Origin: Epithemia pelagica
Taxonomy: Eukaryota > Bacillariophyta > Bacillariophyceae > Surirellales > Surirellaceae
Direction of reading: 5' to 3'
Assembly: GCA_946965045.2 (NCBI GenBank)
Contig: OX337232.1
Span: forward strand, 3,534,001 to 3,598,000
DNA: 64,000 nt
Shown here: positions 41,445-50,694 of the stretch, in pieces
Layout: each line of letters starts with the position of its first letter
Numbering within the stretch: position 1 is the stretch's first letter
Made by a program: the position numbers and the translations under genes
Notes under the pieces: model-generated
The model's input: the letters and a program-made list of their open reading frames with translations, nothing else
Databases searched by the model: none
Told to the model about the DNA's origin: nothing

Positions 41445-41590
41445 TCAAGCCCGTTTCTTGAGGGATTCATCCATAACGACAGTCAATTGTGGATTCTCTT
41501 GTCGGCTGTTCATCTTTTGTAGCTCACGATCGGTGCTCTTGATATACTAGCTTATGAGGGACGGCCGAGACAGATTTGGACCCGCAGTCA
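41445..41590 (-). pseudogene. 3' remnant of a family A gene
   Basis: Matches the last 140 bases of the 18.3 kb pseudogene (CTCAAGCCCGTTTCT, AGGGATTCATCCATAACGAC, TGTAGCTCACGAT-GGTGCTC) and ends at the same point as the remnant at 36.05 kb. The deletion therefore predates the duplication of the unit. Confidence 0.7.
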
Positions 41591-41671
41591 ACTTTTTCAC
41601 CTTTCATCTTAAGGACGCTATTCTTGGTCAATCTTGCCTCAAGGTTTGGATTATTGGTACCAACGATTCTC

Positions 41672-42670
41672 TCAATCATATTCTGAGAAGAAAGAATCAA
41701 CAATGTCGCCATACATGGCGCCGTTCTCTAATAGTCCGTGATGAGAACATCCCTCCAGCATCTTTTCCGGCACAAAGTTGTGATTGAAGACTCGTGCTTT
41801 CCAATCTTGCGTACACACGTCCGTCACAAAGTCGTGTTCTCCTCGCAGGACCAGTGTCGAGGGCAATCGTCGTGCCGTCTCACTGGGCGGTTGTGCCACG
41901 TAGTTGGCAATCGCCGTGGTGCCTCTCCACACGGTCCCGGCATGAGCGTAGGCGTCCACCAAGGCTTGCGGTGATTCCTCTGTTTGACATTGATGAGCTT
42001 TGCGAAATTCTTCGGCAACATTGTCTTCCTCCTTCAACTCAAGTTCCGAAATGAGTCGGTTGGCTTCTTGTTCCACTTGTGTGACATTGGTGGGAGTCGA
42101 CGAGAGAATTGCCGACAACACAATATGGTCGCCCTGGCCCGATTCAGCGTGTCGTTTCATATATTCATAGGCAAGAATCCCACCAAAGGATTGCCCATAT
42201 AAATGAAACCGTCGCAGTCCCAGCTTTTGGACCAACGTCTCCAAATCGTCCACGGCCTGGTCAATCGAATAACAACTTTCGTCTTTGGGTTCATCCGATC
42301 GGCCACATCCCAATTGATCGTAAAAGACCAGTGATCGATACTATATCACCTGTTCCAGTGGGTAGAGATAGTCCGAGGGAACCGAGGGGCCCCCGTGCAA
42401 GACAACCATGGGAGCCGCTTGTCGTGAGGACAGTGCCATGGGCCGCACAATGCGATAGGCCAGTTGGTACTCGTTCGGCGGCTCGCCGTCGCTCTCGGAA
42501 CGAAACACGGCGCAGTGTCCTTCATTGTATGCGGCACCAAGCCTAGACGACAAGAAGGAGGAGCGTTGTGCTACGAAAGCATTTTTGTTAGGAGCTAATA
42601 GAAAGGCATTGGGTGTACCCAGAAACGCGAGAGCCACGAATACAATGGCAGTATGCACTCTCACTCTCAT
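41672..42670 (-). pseudogene. Duplicate of the proline-iminopeptidase-like hydrolase with one stop codon
   Basis: The same frame covers the whole length and aligns end to end with the 36.1 kb gene: signal peptide with PNA|F motif, HGGPSVPSDYLYPLEQ, FYDQLGCGRS, LYGQSFGG, LRGEHDFV and CSHHGLLEN. The only break is TAG at 42341-42343, where the other copy has CCG (Pro of QLIPYRS), a two-base difference. Catalytic residues are unchanged, so it was lost recently. A shortened product starting downstream would lack the oxyanion loop. Confidence 0.85.
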
Positions 42671-42754
42671 GGTTCTGTTGACGCTTTTGAGCTTGAGGGA
42701 TGGGAAGACAGATCGGTTCTTTTGATTTTATGAGTCAGCCCCTTCGGTCCGAGC

Positions 42755-42910
42755 GAAGAAAAGCTGGTTCGGTTTGCGCGCGGCGGCACTTTCCACGCAG
42801 GCATATCGGGTGACGTGCTCGGATTCTTGGATAAGTATTCGCAAACGCCGGCGGAGAAGTCGGACGCTCCGACGAAATGCCGCCACAATTGGAACTTTGC
42901 GGCTCTCATT
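42755..42910 (+). promoter_or_regulatory. Conserved family B leader, copy 4 (in front of the intact gene)
   Basis: TTTGCGCGC, CCACGCAGGCATATC, GACGTGCTCGGATTCTTGG, GCAAACGCCGGCGGA, TCGGACGCTCCGA and AATGCCGCCACAATTGGAAC are all present. It lies 70-230 bases upstream of the ATG, between the divergent hydrolase copy and family B. Confidence 0.65.
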
Positions 42911-42981
42911 GTTTACCCTCTGGAGTTGGAGAAGGACGAAGTCGAAGAAGGGCGAAGACAACAACAACAACTGAACAAATC

Positions 42982-45489
42982 ATGACGTACATTGAGACAA
43001 GTAAATTGTTGGACATGTTTTGGTCCTGCTTCAAATCATATCAGTATCAAAACACGCTTGGACTGGTCTCAAGCGAACATGGCTACAAAATTGCCGGGGC
43101 TCAAGATTCCACCACCAAGCAATACACGATGCATCGCATCCTGGATTCTCCACCGCAATGGTGGATTAATCATCCTCGCAACTTTTACAAAGTCTTGTCC
43201 GCATTGGTCGAGAAGACTCCTGTGTATGTGTTTCAAACCAAGGATAAGGAGGGAAAGCTTCCTCTGCATTATAGTCTCACCCTCCGCCACGAGATGTTCA
43301 AAAAAGAAGAGTGCATCATGGCGTTGGTACTGAAGAAGAGCCCGCGTGCTGCATGGTCCAAAACAAACGACGGAGAGTATCCCTTGCATGTCGCCTGCAG
43401 TTCCTCTGGGTTCCGTACTGACATGATCTGTGAACTGGTTGACCGCTATCCCCAGGCGATTATGCGATTGGATAAAAGCGGCAGACTTCCCATTCATAAC
43501 TTGTGCTCTCGTACTAGCAGCGTTCTCGACAGCGTCAAGGTGATTGAACAATTTTTCAAATTGGAGCCCAACTGTGTTTGCTCGGAAGATGCCAAGAGGC
43601 AGATACCCCTTCACATGGCGTGTTGGGGTAGCAAAGACAGGCAATTGGTGTCTCTGCTAATAAAGCTGTTTCCTCAAGGAGTCAAAAAGAAGGATGATTC
43701 TGGGAATTTACCCATTCATCTTGCCGCTTCGTCTTGTCCAAAACTGGTTCCAATTCTTCTCAAGAGTTTTCCCGAGTCGATTGACATTCCCACTCGCGAG
43801 CGGAGGCATGCCCTGCACCTTGCGTGCCGCTACAGTCCTAGCAGCTTCAATGATAATGACTACCACAAAGGAATTGTCGAACTTATCAAGGCTGGTCCTC
43901 AACATGCTTCCACGCCCTATCAGTCGTCCAAGATGCTTCCTTTGCACCAGGTCTGTGCCAATGGTCTGTCGATGGAGGTGGTGAAAGCCTTGGTGGAAGC
44001 GTATCCCGATGCCGTCAAGATCCCAGACGCCAATGGAGATTTGCCCGCTCATCATGTCGTGCGTTCGTCTAGACATCGCCTCGATGTCGTGCGGTATCTT
44101 CATGCCTTGTACCCGCAAGGGTTTTGGCACCCCAATCACAGTAATCAACGACCCATTTCGTTGTGTCCTCACCAGAATGACCGACTCTTTATCACACTGT
44201 CCAAATTAGCACCACAAACTCTGTACAATGACACGGCACGAAAAAATGATGATAAAGTTCCTCTCGCTCCCCTCATTCAATATATGACGACTCATCACAG
44301 ATTACCTGCAAGCCAAGCCGACTTGATGCGACAAGTCTTTTCTTGTGCCATACAGCCGTGGCCGAGTCATGACACCACGGAGGAAGATGAGGAAAAGGAG
44401 GAGGAAGAAGAGGAAATGGAAAAGCAAAAGGAAGAGGGTACGCGAGAGCACAAGCAAGAGGCTAAGGAAGAGGAAAAGGAAATGGAAGTGGACATGCAAG
44501 AGCACAAGGAGGAGGGCAAGCAAGAAGCTAAGGAAGAGGACTCGCAAGAGGCTAAGGAAGACCGCAAGGAGGAGGGTAATGAAGAAGACAAAGAAAAGCA
44601 CAAGAAGGACGAGAAGGAAGGGGACAAGGAAGAGCACAAAGAAGAACACAAGGAGGAGAACGAAAAGGCAACAATGGACCAGCAAACCCAAGATATGAAA
44701 AAGAAGTATCAGGATCTCGAACAAGCCTACTCTGCGTTACTGGATATCAACAACAAATTGACGCAGGAAAAGAAGCAACTCCAAGACACGCTGGAGGTTC
44801 AACTCACGCAAGAAAAAGAGTCGAAAGAAAAGGATAAAGAGCTCCATCAGACACTGGAGCATTCCCAAGCCGAGGTGTTGCATCTGCAGAACAAGGTACA
44901 GAGCTTGGAGGAGGAACTCAAAACATCAGAGTGTGCACACAAAAATACCCTGGAAGATCAAGAAGGGATCCGTTCCCTGTATGGGAGAATTATTGCCCAA
45001 GGACGATTGTGGGATCAGCATTTGATAGGCCTTTTGAAAAAGCACTGTGATCCAAATGACGGAACAACAAGTTCGACAGTGCCCACCACTGAGATTTTCA
45101 AAGCCTTGGCTGTTTCCTTGCAAAAACGATCGCAATTGGTCCAACCGAATACCGGAAAAGACGCAGACGAATCATCAATGTTCCAGTTCATGTTGCAAAC
45201 CTTGTTGTCACAGCCCAGTTTGAGTCATTCTTCCCTTCTTGAATTGATTCATCGGTTGGACCGTCAATTGGAACCACTCGATCAACAGATTGCTAGCGCT
45301 TGCAAACGAGTTCTCACTACACCGACATGCACCCAACAAGATGCCACCTCCACCCAAAAAAGAAGCCATCGATTGGAAGACGACAACAGTGGAGAGGCCT
45401 TGTCTCCCATTACCTTGGATGAAACATTGACTTCCATTGATCATGGGAGCCGAGGACCAAACAAGCGTGCTAGAGTTTCCATTTCCTAG
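42982..45489 (+). CDS. Family B ankyrin/coiled-coil protein, intact
   Basis: 835 residues from MTYIETSKLLDMFWSCFKSY; an in-frame ATG at 42877 lies inside the conserved leader and is unlikely. Residues 30-440 hold about ten ankyrin-like units (GKLPLHYSLTL, GEYPLHVACSS, GRLPIHNLCS, RQIPLHMACWGSKDRQLVSL, GNLPIHLAASSCPKLVPILL, KMLPLHQVCANGLSMEVVKAL). Residues about 455-575 are an extreme Glu/Lys-rich charged helix. A coiled coil follows (LEHSQAEVLHLQNKVQSLEE) with the family motif YGRIIAQGRLWDQHLIGLL. Residues about 690-770 are the C-terminal domain (IFKALAVSLQKRSQLVQP, SMFQFMLQTLLSQPSLSHSS, LLELIHRLDRQLEPLDQQ), and the tail is NKRARVSIS. This is the only undamaged family B copy in the window. 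Role unknown; ankyrins suggest protein binding and the tail suggests the nucleus. Confidence 0.87.
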   Translation: MTYIETSKLLDMFWSCFKSYQYQNTLGLVSSEHGYKIAGAQDSTTKQYTMHRILDSPPQWWINHPRNFYKVLSALVEKTPVYVFQTKDKEGKLPLHYSLTLRHEMFKKEECIMALVLKKSPRAAWSKTNDGEYPLHVACSSSGFRTDMICELVDRYPQAIMRLDKSGRLPIHNLCSRTSSVLDSVKVIEQFFKLEPNCVCSEDAKRQIPLHMACWGSKDRQLVSLLIKLFPQGVKKKDDSGNLPIHLAASSCPKLVPILLKSFPESIDIPTRERRHALHLACRYSPSSFNDNDYHKGIVELIKAGPQHASTPYQSSKMLPLHQVCANGLSMEVVKALVEAYPDAVKIPDANGDLPAHHVVRSSRHRLDVVRYLHALYPQGFWHPNHSNQRPISLCPHQNDRLFITLSKLAPQTLYNDTARKNDDKVPLAPLIQYMTTHHRLPASQADLMRQVFSCAIQPWPSHDTTEEDEEKEEEEEEMEKQKEEGTREHKQEAKEEEKEMEVDMQEHKEEGKQEAKEEDSQEAKEDRKEEGNEEDKEKHKKDEKEGDKEEHKEEHKEENEKATMDQQTQDMKKKYQDLEQAYSALLDINNKLTQEKKQLQDTLEVQLTQEKESKEKDKELHQTLEHSQAEVLHLQNKVQSLEEELKTSECAHKNTLEDQEGIRSLYGRIIAQGRLWDQHLIGLLKKHCDPNDGTTSSTVPTTEIFKALAVSLQKRSQLVQPNTGKDADESSMFQFMLQTLLSQPSLSHSSLLELIHRLDRQLEPLDQQIASACKRVLTTPTCTQQDATSTQKRSHRLEDDNSGEALSPITLDETLTSIDHGSRGPNKRARVSIS

Positions 45490-45960
45490 GTTGGGGAATG
45501 AGGAACAAGCATCTATTAGATGTGGCTCATCGTTTTGCAACGTGAACAAACAGTCCCAGCACTTGTCCAGTTTTGGAAAAGAAGAGCGAAACGCATGTCC
45601 TCTCTCAGAGTCATGAACGGGTAAAGGATAAATGCATGGAAGGTTGAGTTGACTGCGTGGCGTTCTCTCACGCATGTTCGCTCGCTTTCGTTTCCATCTC
45701 GCGGACGACGATCCTCCACCCACAAATTCTCACATCACCTGGGTTCTCGTGTCGGCCGCCCAAAAGTGGAAACAAATAGAATGGATCCTTTCCAGGGCAC
45801 CTTTTAAGGGAAATGGACGAAATTGCAACATAGAATATTGACAAACAATGTCCCCTTAACACAATTCAAACTACGTACCAGCAATACTTAACTACTTGGT
45901 TTCCCTTTTTCGTTTGGTGATATGAGAATGTTGGTTCGTTGGATAGTCCGACCCAAAGAT
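45490..45960. repeat. Duplicated flank downstream of family B / family C
   Basis: Closely matches 49,571-50,045 (CCTAGGTTGGGGAATGAGGA, CAAACAGTCCCAGCACT, GGACGACGATCCTCCACCC, GTTCTCGTGTCGGCCGCCC). Forms the 3' flank of both family C copies. No gene. Confidence 0.75.
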
Positions 45961-47686
45961 TCATTCCGAATCCAATGAAACTCGGGGCCGCTTCTGACGT
46001 CGCGTTTCTGGTGGTGAGTCATCCACTGCAATGACCACGGTGGACTGCTGAGATTCTTCTGGATCCGTTCCTACGCGGCTCGTGCTACCGTGATAAAGGG
46101 ATTCAGCGGTAGTTGTCGTAGGACACGGGCGAGGGCTCTGGTCTACAAGACGAGCCGCAGCATCCATTTGGCCATCGGCCCAGTGAGGGAACTGGATCAA
46201 GGAGTACCAGCTCCGATTGGGATTCGCCAAGAACTCATCGAGAAACTGAACAATAAACGGCTTTTCGGTTGTTTTGGATCGGTGTGACTCAATCAGTTCC
46301 AGTCGTTTTTGCAACGAGACGGCAAAGACTTTCATGACCTCCATGGACAATGGGTTCGTCGTATGAGTGTTGTCCTGATGGGTCTTGTCGTCGAGAATGG
46401 AAATGAGCAACTTGTCGAACCTTCGACCTTCCTGGACCATTGAACCTACTACGGCCAAGTTCTCACCAGCCTTAGTTACCGCCTCTAACTGTTCTTCGAG
46501 TTGCCTCTTTTCTTGATCTTTTGCTTCCAGTTGCTTTTTGGAATCGTCTTCGAGGGCCTTGTGCGCCTTTTTGACGTCGTCGATTTTCTTTTTCAACTTG
46601 GCGTTATCGCTTTGAACCTTGTTTAGATTTCGGAGCTCTCGCTTACTCTCGGTTTTGGTCTTTGTATAATCACACTCAAGTTTCTCCTTTTCGTCTCGAA
46701 TCTTGTGCAGCTCCCGTTTCAAAAATTTGTACTCTTTCTGGACCACGTCCAATGCTACGCGATCTCGTTCGGTCTTTCGAGTCTGGCTGTTCAAACCTTC
46801 TATCAACTTTTGATTTTCCGTTCGGAAAGCCTCCTTCTCTTCTTGAAGCTGATCCAAGAGTGCTTGCTTTTCCTTTAAATTGAGATTTTCTGTTCGGAGA
46901 GCCTCCTTCTCTTCTTGAAGCTGATCCAAAAGTGCCTGTTTTTCCTTTAAATTGAGATTTTCTGTTCGGAGAGCCTCCTTCTCTTCTTGAAGCTGATCCA
47001 AAAGTGCCTGTTTTTCCTTCAAATTGTGATTTTCCGTTCGGAGAGCCTCCTTCTCTTCTTGGAGCTGATCCAAAAGTGCCTGTTTTTCCTTCAAATTGTG
47101 AATTTTTCGTTCGGAGATCATCCTGCTCTTCGTGGAGCTGATCCAAAAGTGCTTGCTTTTCCTTCAAGTTGTGATTTTCCGTTCGGAGAGTTTCCTTCTC
47201 TTCTTGGAGCTGACCCCAAAGTGCGTGTTTTTCATGCAGTGCTGCTTGAGTACACAAAAGGGCAGATTTCCGGGTATCTACCTCTAGTGAATATCTACAA
47301 AACAGTTCAATTGGAAGATGATTGTCGTTGGTAGGAACATGAAAGCACTCTGGTCGCAACTTCGACATGCAGTGAAAAATCAACGTTGGTTTAGCGTGTG
47401 CGTTGATACGGTCGCAAACATAATGAATTGGTAAATTACCACGCATATCCTTGTACATGAGAGCGTCGGGGAAGAGATTCATCAACTCGATCAGGAGGCA
47501 ATGAGAAGTGGGCAGACGAAAAAAATAAGCAGCTAGTTCTCTCAAAATCCAATGAAGTGGATAAGATTGTTGTCCGATGCATGTTTTGGCAATCTCTTCC
47601 TCGTGATTACCGCGCAACAGTTCTCGGGCCTTGTCCAGATGACTAGCTCTGAGTTTTTTCTAAAACGAGTCGATTGCGGACGCCAT
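45961..47686 (-). pseudogene. Family C ankyrin/coiled-coil gene, two lesions
   Basis: ATG at 47686 opens MASAIDSF then TAG, where the 50 kb copy has TAC (Tyr). The frame continues with ankyrin-like units (QQSYPLHWILRE, GNLPIHYVCDR) into a coiled coil with 24-residue repeats. A 1-bp insertion near 47,100-47,108 shifts the frame, and the other frame then runs intact to 45961: helical coil (KRELHKIRDEKEKLECDY), C-terminal domain (MKVFAVSLQKRLELIESH, FLANPNRSWYSLIQF) and tail QKRPRVSLDSE. With these two changes reversed it would be about 575 residues. It may still give a coiled-coil-only product from an internal start. Confidence 0.8.
46849..47209 (-). repeat. 72-bp tandem repeat coding for a coiled coil
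   Basis: Units start at 46,849, 46,921, 46,993, 47,065 and 47,138, each beginning CTGATCCAA on the plus strand. The fourth is 73 bp because of the frameshifting insertion. Each unit codes 24 residues (core LRTENLNLKEKQALLDQLQE). Units 2 and 3 are almost identical, so the array is recent. Confidence 0.9.
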
Positions 47687-48330
47687 GAAGGAACAAACCC
47701 AACAACAATGAGATCGATCTGTTTGGTGCTTGGAGTGAGAATCGCATTCCCAGGAACGTGAGAGCAGTATTCCGGCCGGCGTTGGCGGGTATTCCTCGCG
47801 CGCAAAATCCAATAACTACATAATCTTTCTCATAGTATTTTTGATTCGATCGATCCGGCCGACTACATAAGAGAGATTCAAACTTACCCACAAAATCAGA
47901 ATCCGAGAGTCCATGACAAGGAGCACACATGTATGGTTCTTGATCATATCTCACCTTTCTGGAGCATGGTGTAGATGCAGTGAAATGGAATGCTGTCACA
48001 AAGTCTCTTTGCGACGATCACTGCGAGGAATCGCAAGTGTCACAAATGGACCACGGCGAATATTCCATGTGTGCGATGGAGTTCGTCTCAAATGGGAAAT
48101 GGGAAATTCGACGAAAAAGAACAAAGAAACCGCAAATAATCTCTCTCCTCATCAATCATCACATGCAATCCAAGGCTCGGTACTGACATGAACTGGTTTC
48201 TCATCTTTGCCAGAACAGCCAAGAGAGGTACCGTGCCCCTTCCCACAGATTTTGCTGTGGTACGACTGAGATGCTTGTAACTTGTAACCAGACAGTCAGT
48301 GACATGTGTCCTTTCCCCATGATATCAAAA
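47687..48330. repeat. Duplicated region between family C and the YbjN gene
   Basis: Matches 50,695-51,410 (GATCGATCCGGCCGACTACA, TCTGGAGCATGGTGTAGATG, TGTCACAAAGTCTCTTT, ATCTTTGCCAGAACAGC). It is the 5' flank of both family C copies and the upstream region of the YbjN-like gene. Confidence 0.7.
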
Positions 48331-49043
48331 GTTCCTCGTGGTGTAGAAGCAGAGGCGCCATTGCGTTGTGTCTTTCGCTGGCCGCGCTTCTTCACAAGAA
48401 ATCAGATTTGTCCATCTTCCATCGGACCCTGGCGACCAGCGCTGTCTCTCCCTCCCCCGAAGAAGACTCGAATGCAACACCCGGTGAGGTAATTTCAGGT
48501 GATGTCTCTTCGTCTTTGGTCGGCAGCAGTCCAGAATCACCAGGAATGCTGGCGTTGGTGAAACAATATCTGGATGCAGGAAGTCGTAGCTACCAGCTTC
48601 AAGCACCGCGAGAGGATCGGAGCCAAGTCATTTCACTAAACTTAACTGGAAATAATTCGTCTTTCCGGAGCTTTATTGATGTAAAAGTCAACCAAAATCG
48701 CATGTTTGTGTTCCTTGAATCACCAGTAAAGGTTCCAGAAAACAGTCGCTCGTCGTGTGCAGAACTTTTGATGCGAATCAACTACACTTTGGCATTGGGT
48801 AACTTTGAATTGGATTTCAGCGACGGAGAAGTGAGATACCGGATGGCAGTGGATGTGGAAGGATCCGCCTTGTCATTGGAAATGATTGAAACAAATATTA
48901 TGGTCTCGGTCGCCGCCATGGATCGATACTTCCCGGCCATTATGAGAGTGATGTATGGGAACAAACCGCCGCAGCAAGCCTTTGAAGAAATTCGGGTCAC
49001 GATGGCCAATGCCTCTACGAGCGGACCCGCCTCAACTCAGTAA
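48306..49043 (+). CDS. YbjN-like protein
   Basis: The frame is open from 48,303 with no early ATG (48306 is a GTG; the first in-frame ATG is near 48,547). The real start therefore probably lies in an upstream exon or the annotated N-terminus is wrong. Residues 1-50 (RGAIALCLSLAALLHKKSDL ... FHRTLATSAV) look like part of an organelle presequence. From about 85 the YbjN domain is clear: a beta-strand region (FIDVKVNQNRMFVFLESP), AELLMRINYTLALGNFELDF, SDGEVRYRMAVDVEGSALSL, MDRYFPAIMRVMYG and PQQAFEEI. YbjN proteins are common in cyanobacteria and algae, with poorly known function. The first 80 bp are duplicated at 51,336-51,410. Confidence 0.7.
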   Translation: MSFPHDIKSSSWCRSRGAIALCLSLAALLHKKSDLSIFHRTLATSAVSPSPEEDSNATPGEVISGDVSSSLVGSSPESPGMLALVKQYLDAGSRSYQLQAPREDRSQVISLNLTGNNSSFRSFIDVKVNQNRMFVFLESPVKVPENSRSSCAELLMRINYTLALGNFELDFSDGEVRYRMAVDVEGSALSLEMIETNIMVSVAAMDRYFPAIMRVMYGNKPPQQAFEEIRVTMANASTSGPASTQ

Positions 49044-49570
49044 CTCACGGAAACGAGGACTGCAAGAGATGAAGGAAACCATTGATCAATCATGGAACAT
49101 AGGACAATGCGAAAATTCAAAATCTACAACGTCAACAAACGCAACAACTCGGACAGACGCTCCTGGTTGGTAAATTACAACACCAGCTCAATTGTTTATT
49201 AAAAGCATGTATTTCAGACAATCTCGTGTCCCTCCACAGAATCCAAATCTCATTCTCGATGATAGACTCGACACACGTCCATCACAATCCTGTGCTTGCC
49301 GTGAAACTCTTTTCGACACCATCCTCTGGAGTTTGCAGGTCGCAGTGTATCCAAACATCAAATACAGTAGCCGATAGTGTGAGATCCTCAGGGAACTGAT
49401 AGATCATCCTTGATGACTGTTGCAAATGGATACGGTGAGGGATGATACCAAAAAATAAACTTGAGAGGAAAACCAGTTCGAATTCAAAATGTCCAGAAAC
49501 CAAACACTGTTTCGAACATGTGCCTTTCGAGAAAACACTCCATTGCCAAGAAGAAATCGCATATGGCACG
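49044..49570. other. 3' flank of the YbjN-like gene
   Basis: No further gene recognised. Followed by the duplicated family C flank. Confidence 0.45.
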
Positions 49571-50139
49571 TCCTAGGTTGGGGAATGAGGAACAAGCATC
49601 TATAATATGTGGCGCATTGTCTTCGAACGTGAACAAACAGTCCCAGCACTGGTCGAGTTTTGGAAAAGAAGAGCGAAACGCATGTCCTCTCTCACAGTCA
49701 TGAACGGGTAAAGGACTAAGGCATGGAATAGGCTGATTTTGACCGCATCGCGTTCTCTCACGCATGTTCGCTCGCTATCGTTTCCATCTCGTGGACGACG
49801 ATCCTCCACCCGCAAAATCTCACATCACCCGGGTTCTCGTGTCGGCCGCCCAAAAGTGGGCACAAACTTAATGACGAATCGAATCGAAAGGAATCCTTTC
49901 CAGAGCACCCTTTCTAGGAATATGTACGAAATTGCAACATAGACTAATGAAGAACAATGTCCCCCTAACGCGATTCAAACTATGTAACAGCAATACTTAG
50001 CTACATGGTTTCCCTTTTTCGCTTGACGATATGATAGTGTTGGTCCATTGACACTCGGGTCCGCTTATGACGTCTCGTTTTTCGTTAAGTGAAACATTCA
50101 CTGTAATGAGGGACTGCGGAGATTCTTCTGGCTCTGTTC
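49571..50139. repeat. Duplicated family C 3' flank, second copy
   Basis: Second copy of 45,486-46,080, including the family C 3' end with the KR-RVS coding region in broken form (GACGTCTCG... for GACGTCGCG). Confidence 0.65.
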
Positions 50140-50694
50140 CTACGCGGCTCGTGCTACCATGGTGTTAGGAATCAGCGGTAGTTGTCGACGACAAGGAGCA
50201 GCATCCATTTGGCCATTGGCCCAGTGAAGGAACTGGATCAAGGAGGACCAACTCTGTTCTTGCGGCTGGTTCAATTTTGAAGATCTAGGACAGACTCCCT
50301 GTAGTAGCAGTTGAATTGGTAGCTGATTTGCGTTTGTAGGAACATGAAAGCATTCTGGTCGCAGCGTCGACATGCATTGAGCAATCAACAGCATTGGTTT
50401 CGTGAGTGCCCTGATACGGGTGCAAACATAATGAATTGGCAAATAACCATGCATATCCTTTTGCATGAGAGCGTCGGGGAAGCGATTCATCAACTCAATC
50501 AGTAGGCAATCAGAATTGTGCAGACAAAAAAAAGAATTATCTCGTTCTCTCAAAATCCAATGGAGTGGATAGGATTGTGGTCCGGTGCATGTTTTGGCAA
50601 TCTTTTCCCCGTCATTACCGCGCAACAGATCTCTGGCCTCTTCCAGATGACAAGTTTTGACTTTTTTGTAAAAGAAGTCGATTGCAGACGCCAT
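50140..50694 (-). CDS. Family C deletion derivative, N-terminal ankyrins only
   Basis: 184 residues from MASAIDFFYKKVKTCHLEEA. Ankyrin-like units as in the 46-47.7 kb copy (QSYPLHWILRER, GYLPIHYVCTR, LRPECFHVPTNANQLPIQLL), then an abrupt jump at about 50,290 to part of the C-terminal domain (SWSSLIQFLHWANGQMDAA). The 24-residue repeats, coiled coil and most of the C-terminal domain are deleted, and the end is out of the family frame. The ORF is open and could be translated, but it is more likely a pseudogene. It preserves the family C start that is broken in the other copy. Confidence 0.55.
   Translation of the reverse strand: MASAIDFFYKKVKTCHLEEARDLLRGNDGEKIAKTCTGPQSYPLHWILRERDNSFFCLHNSDCLLIELMNRFPDALMQKDMHGYLPIHYVCTRIRALTKPMLLIAQCMSTLRPECFHVPTNANQLPIQLLLQGVCPRSSKLNQPQEQSWSSLIQFLHWANGQMDAAPCRRQLPLIPNTMVARAA

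Noticed and set aside
46849-47209. CRISPR-like array
   Set aside because: The 72-bp units are contiguous, without spacers, and lie in frame in a coiled-coil gene.
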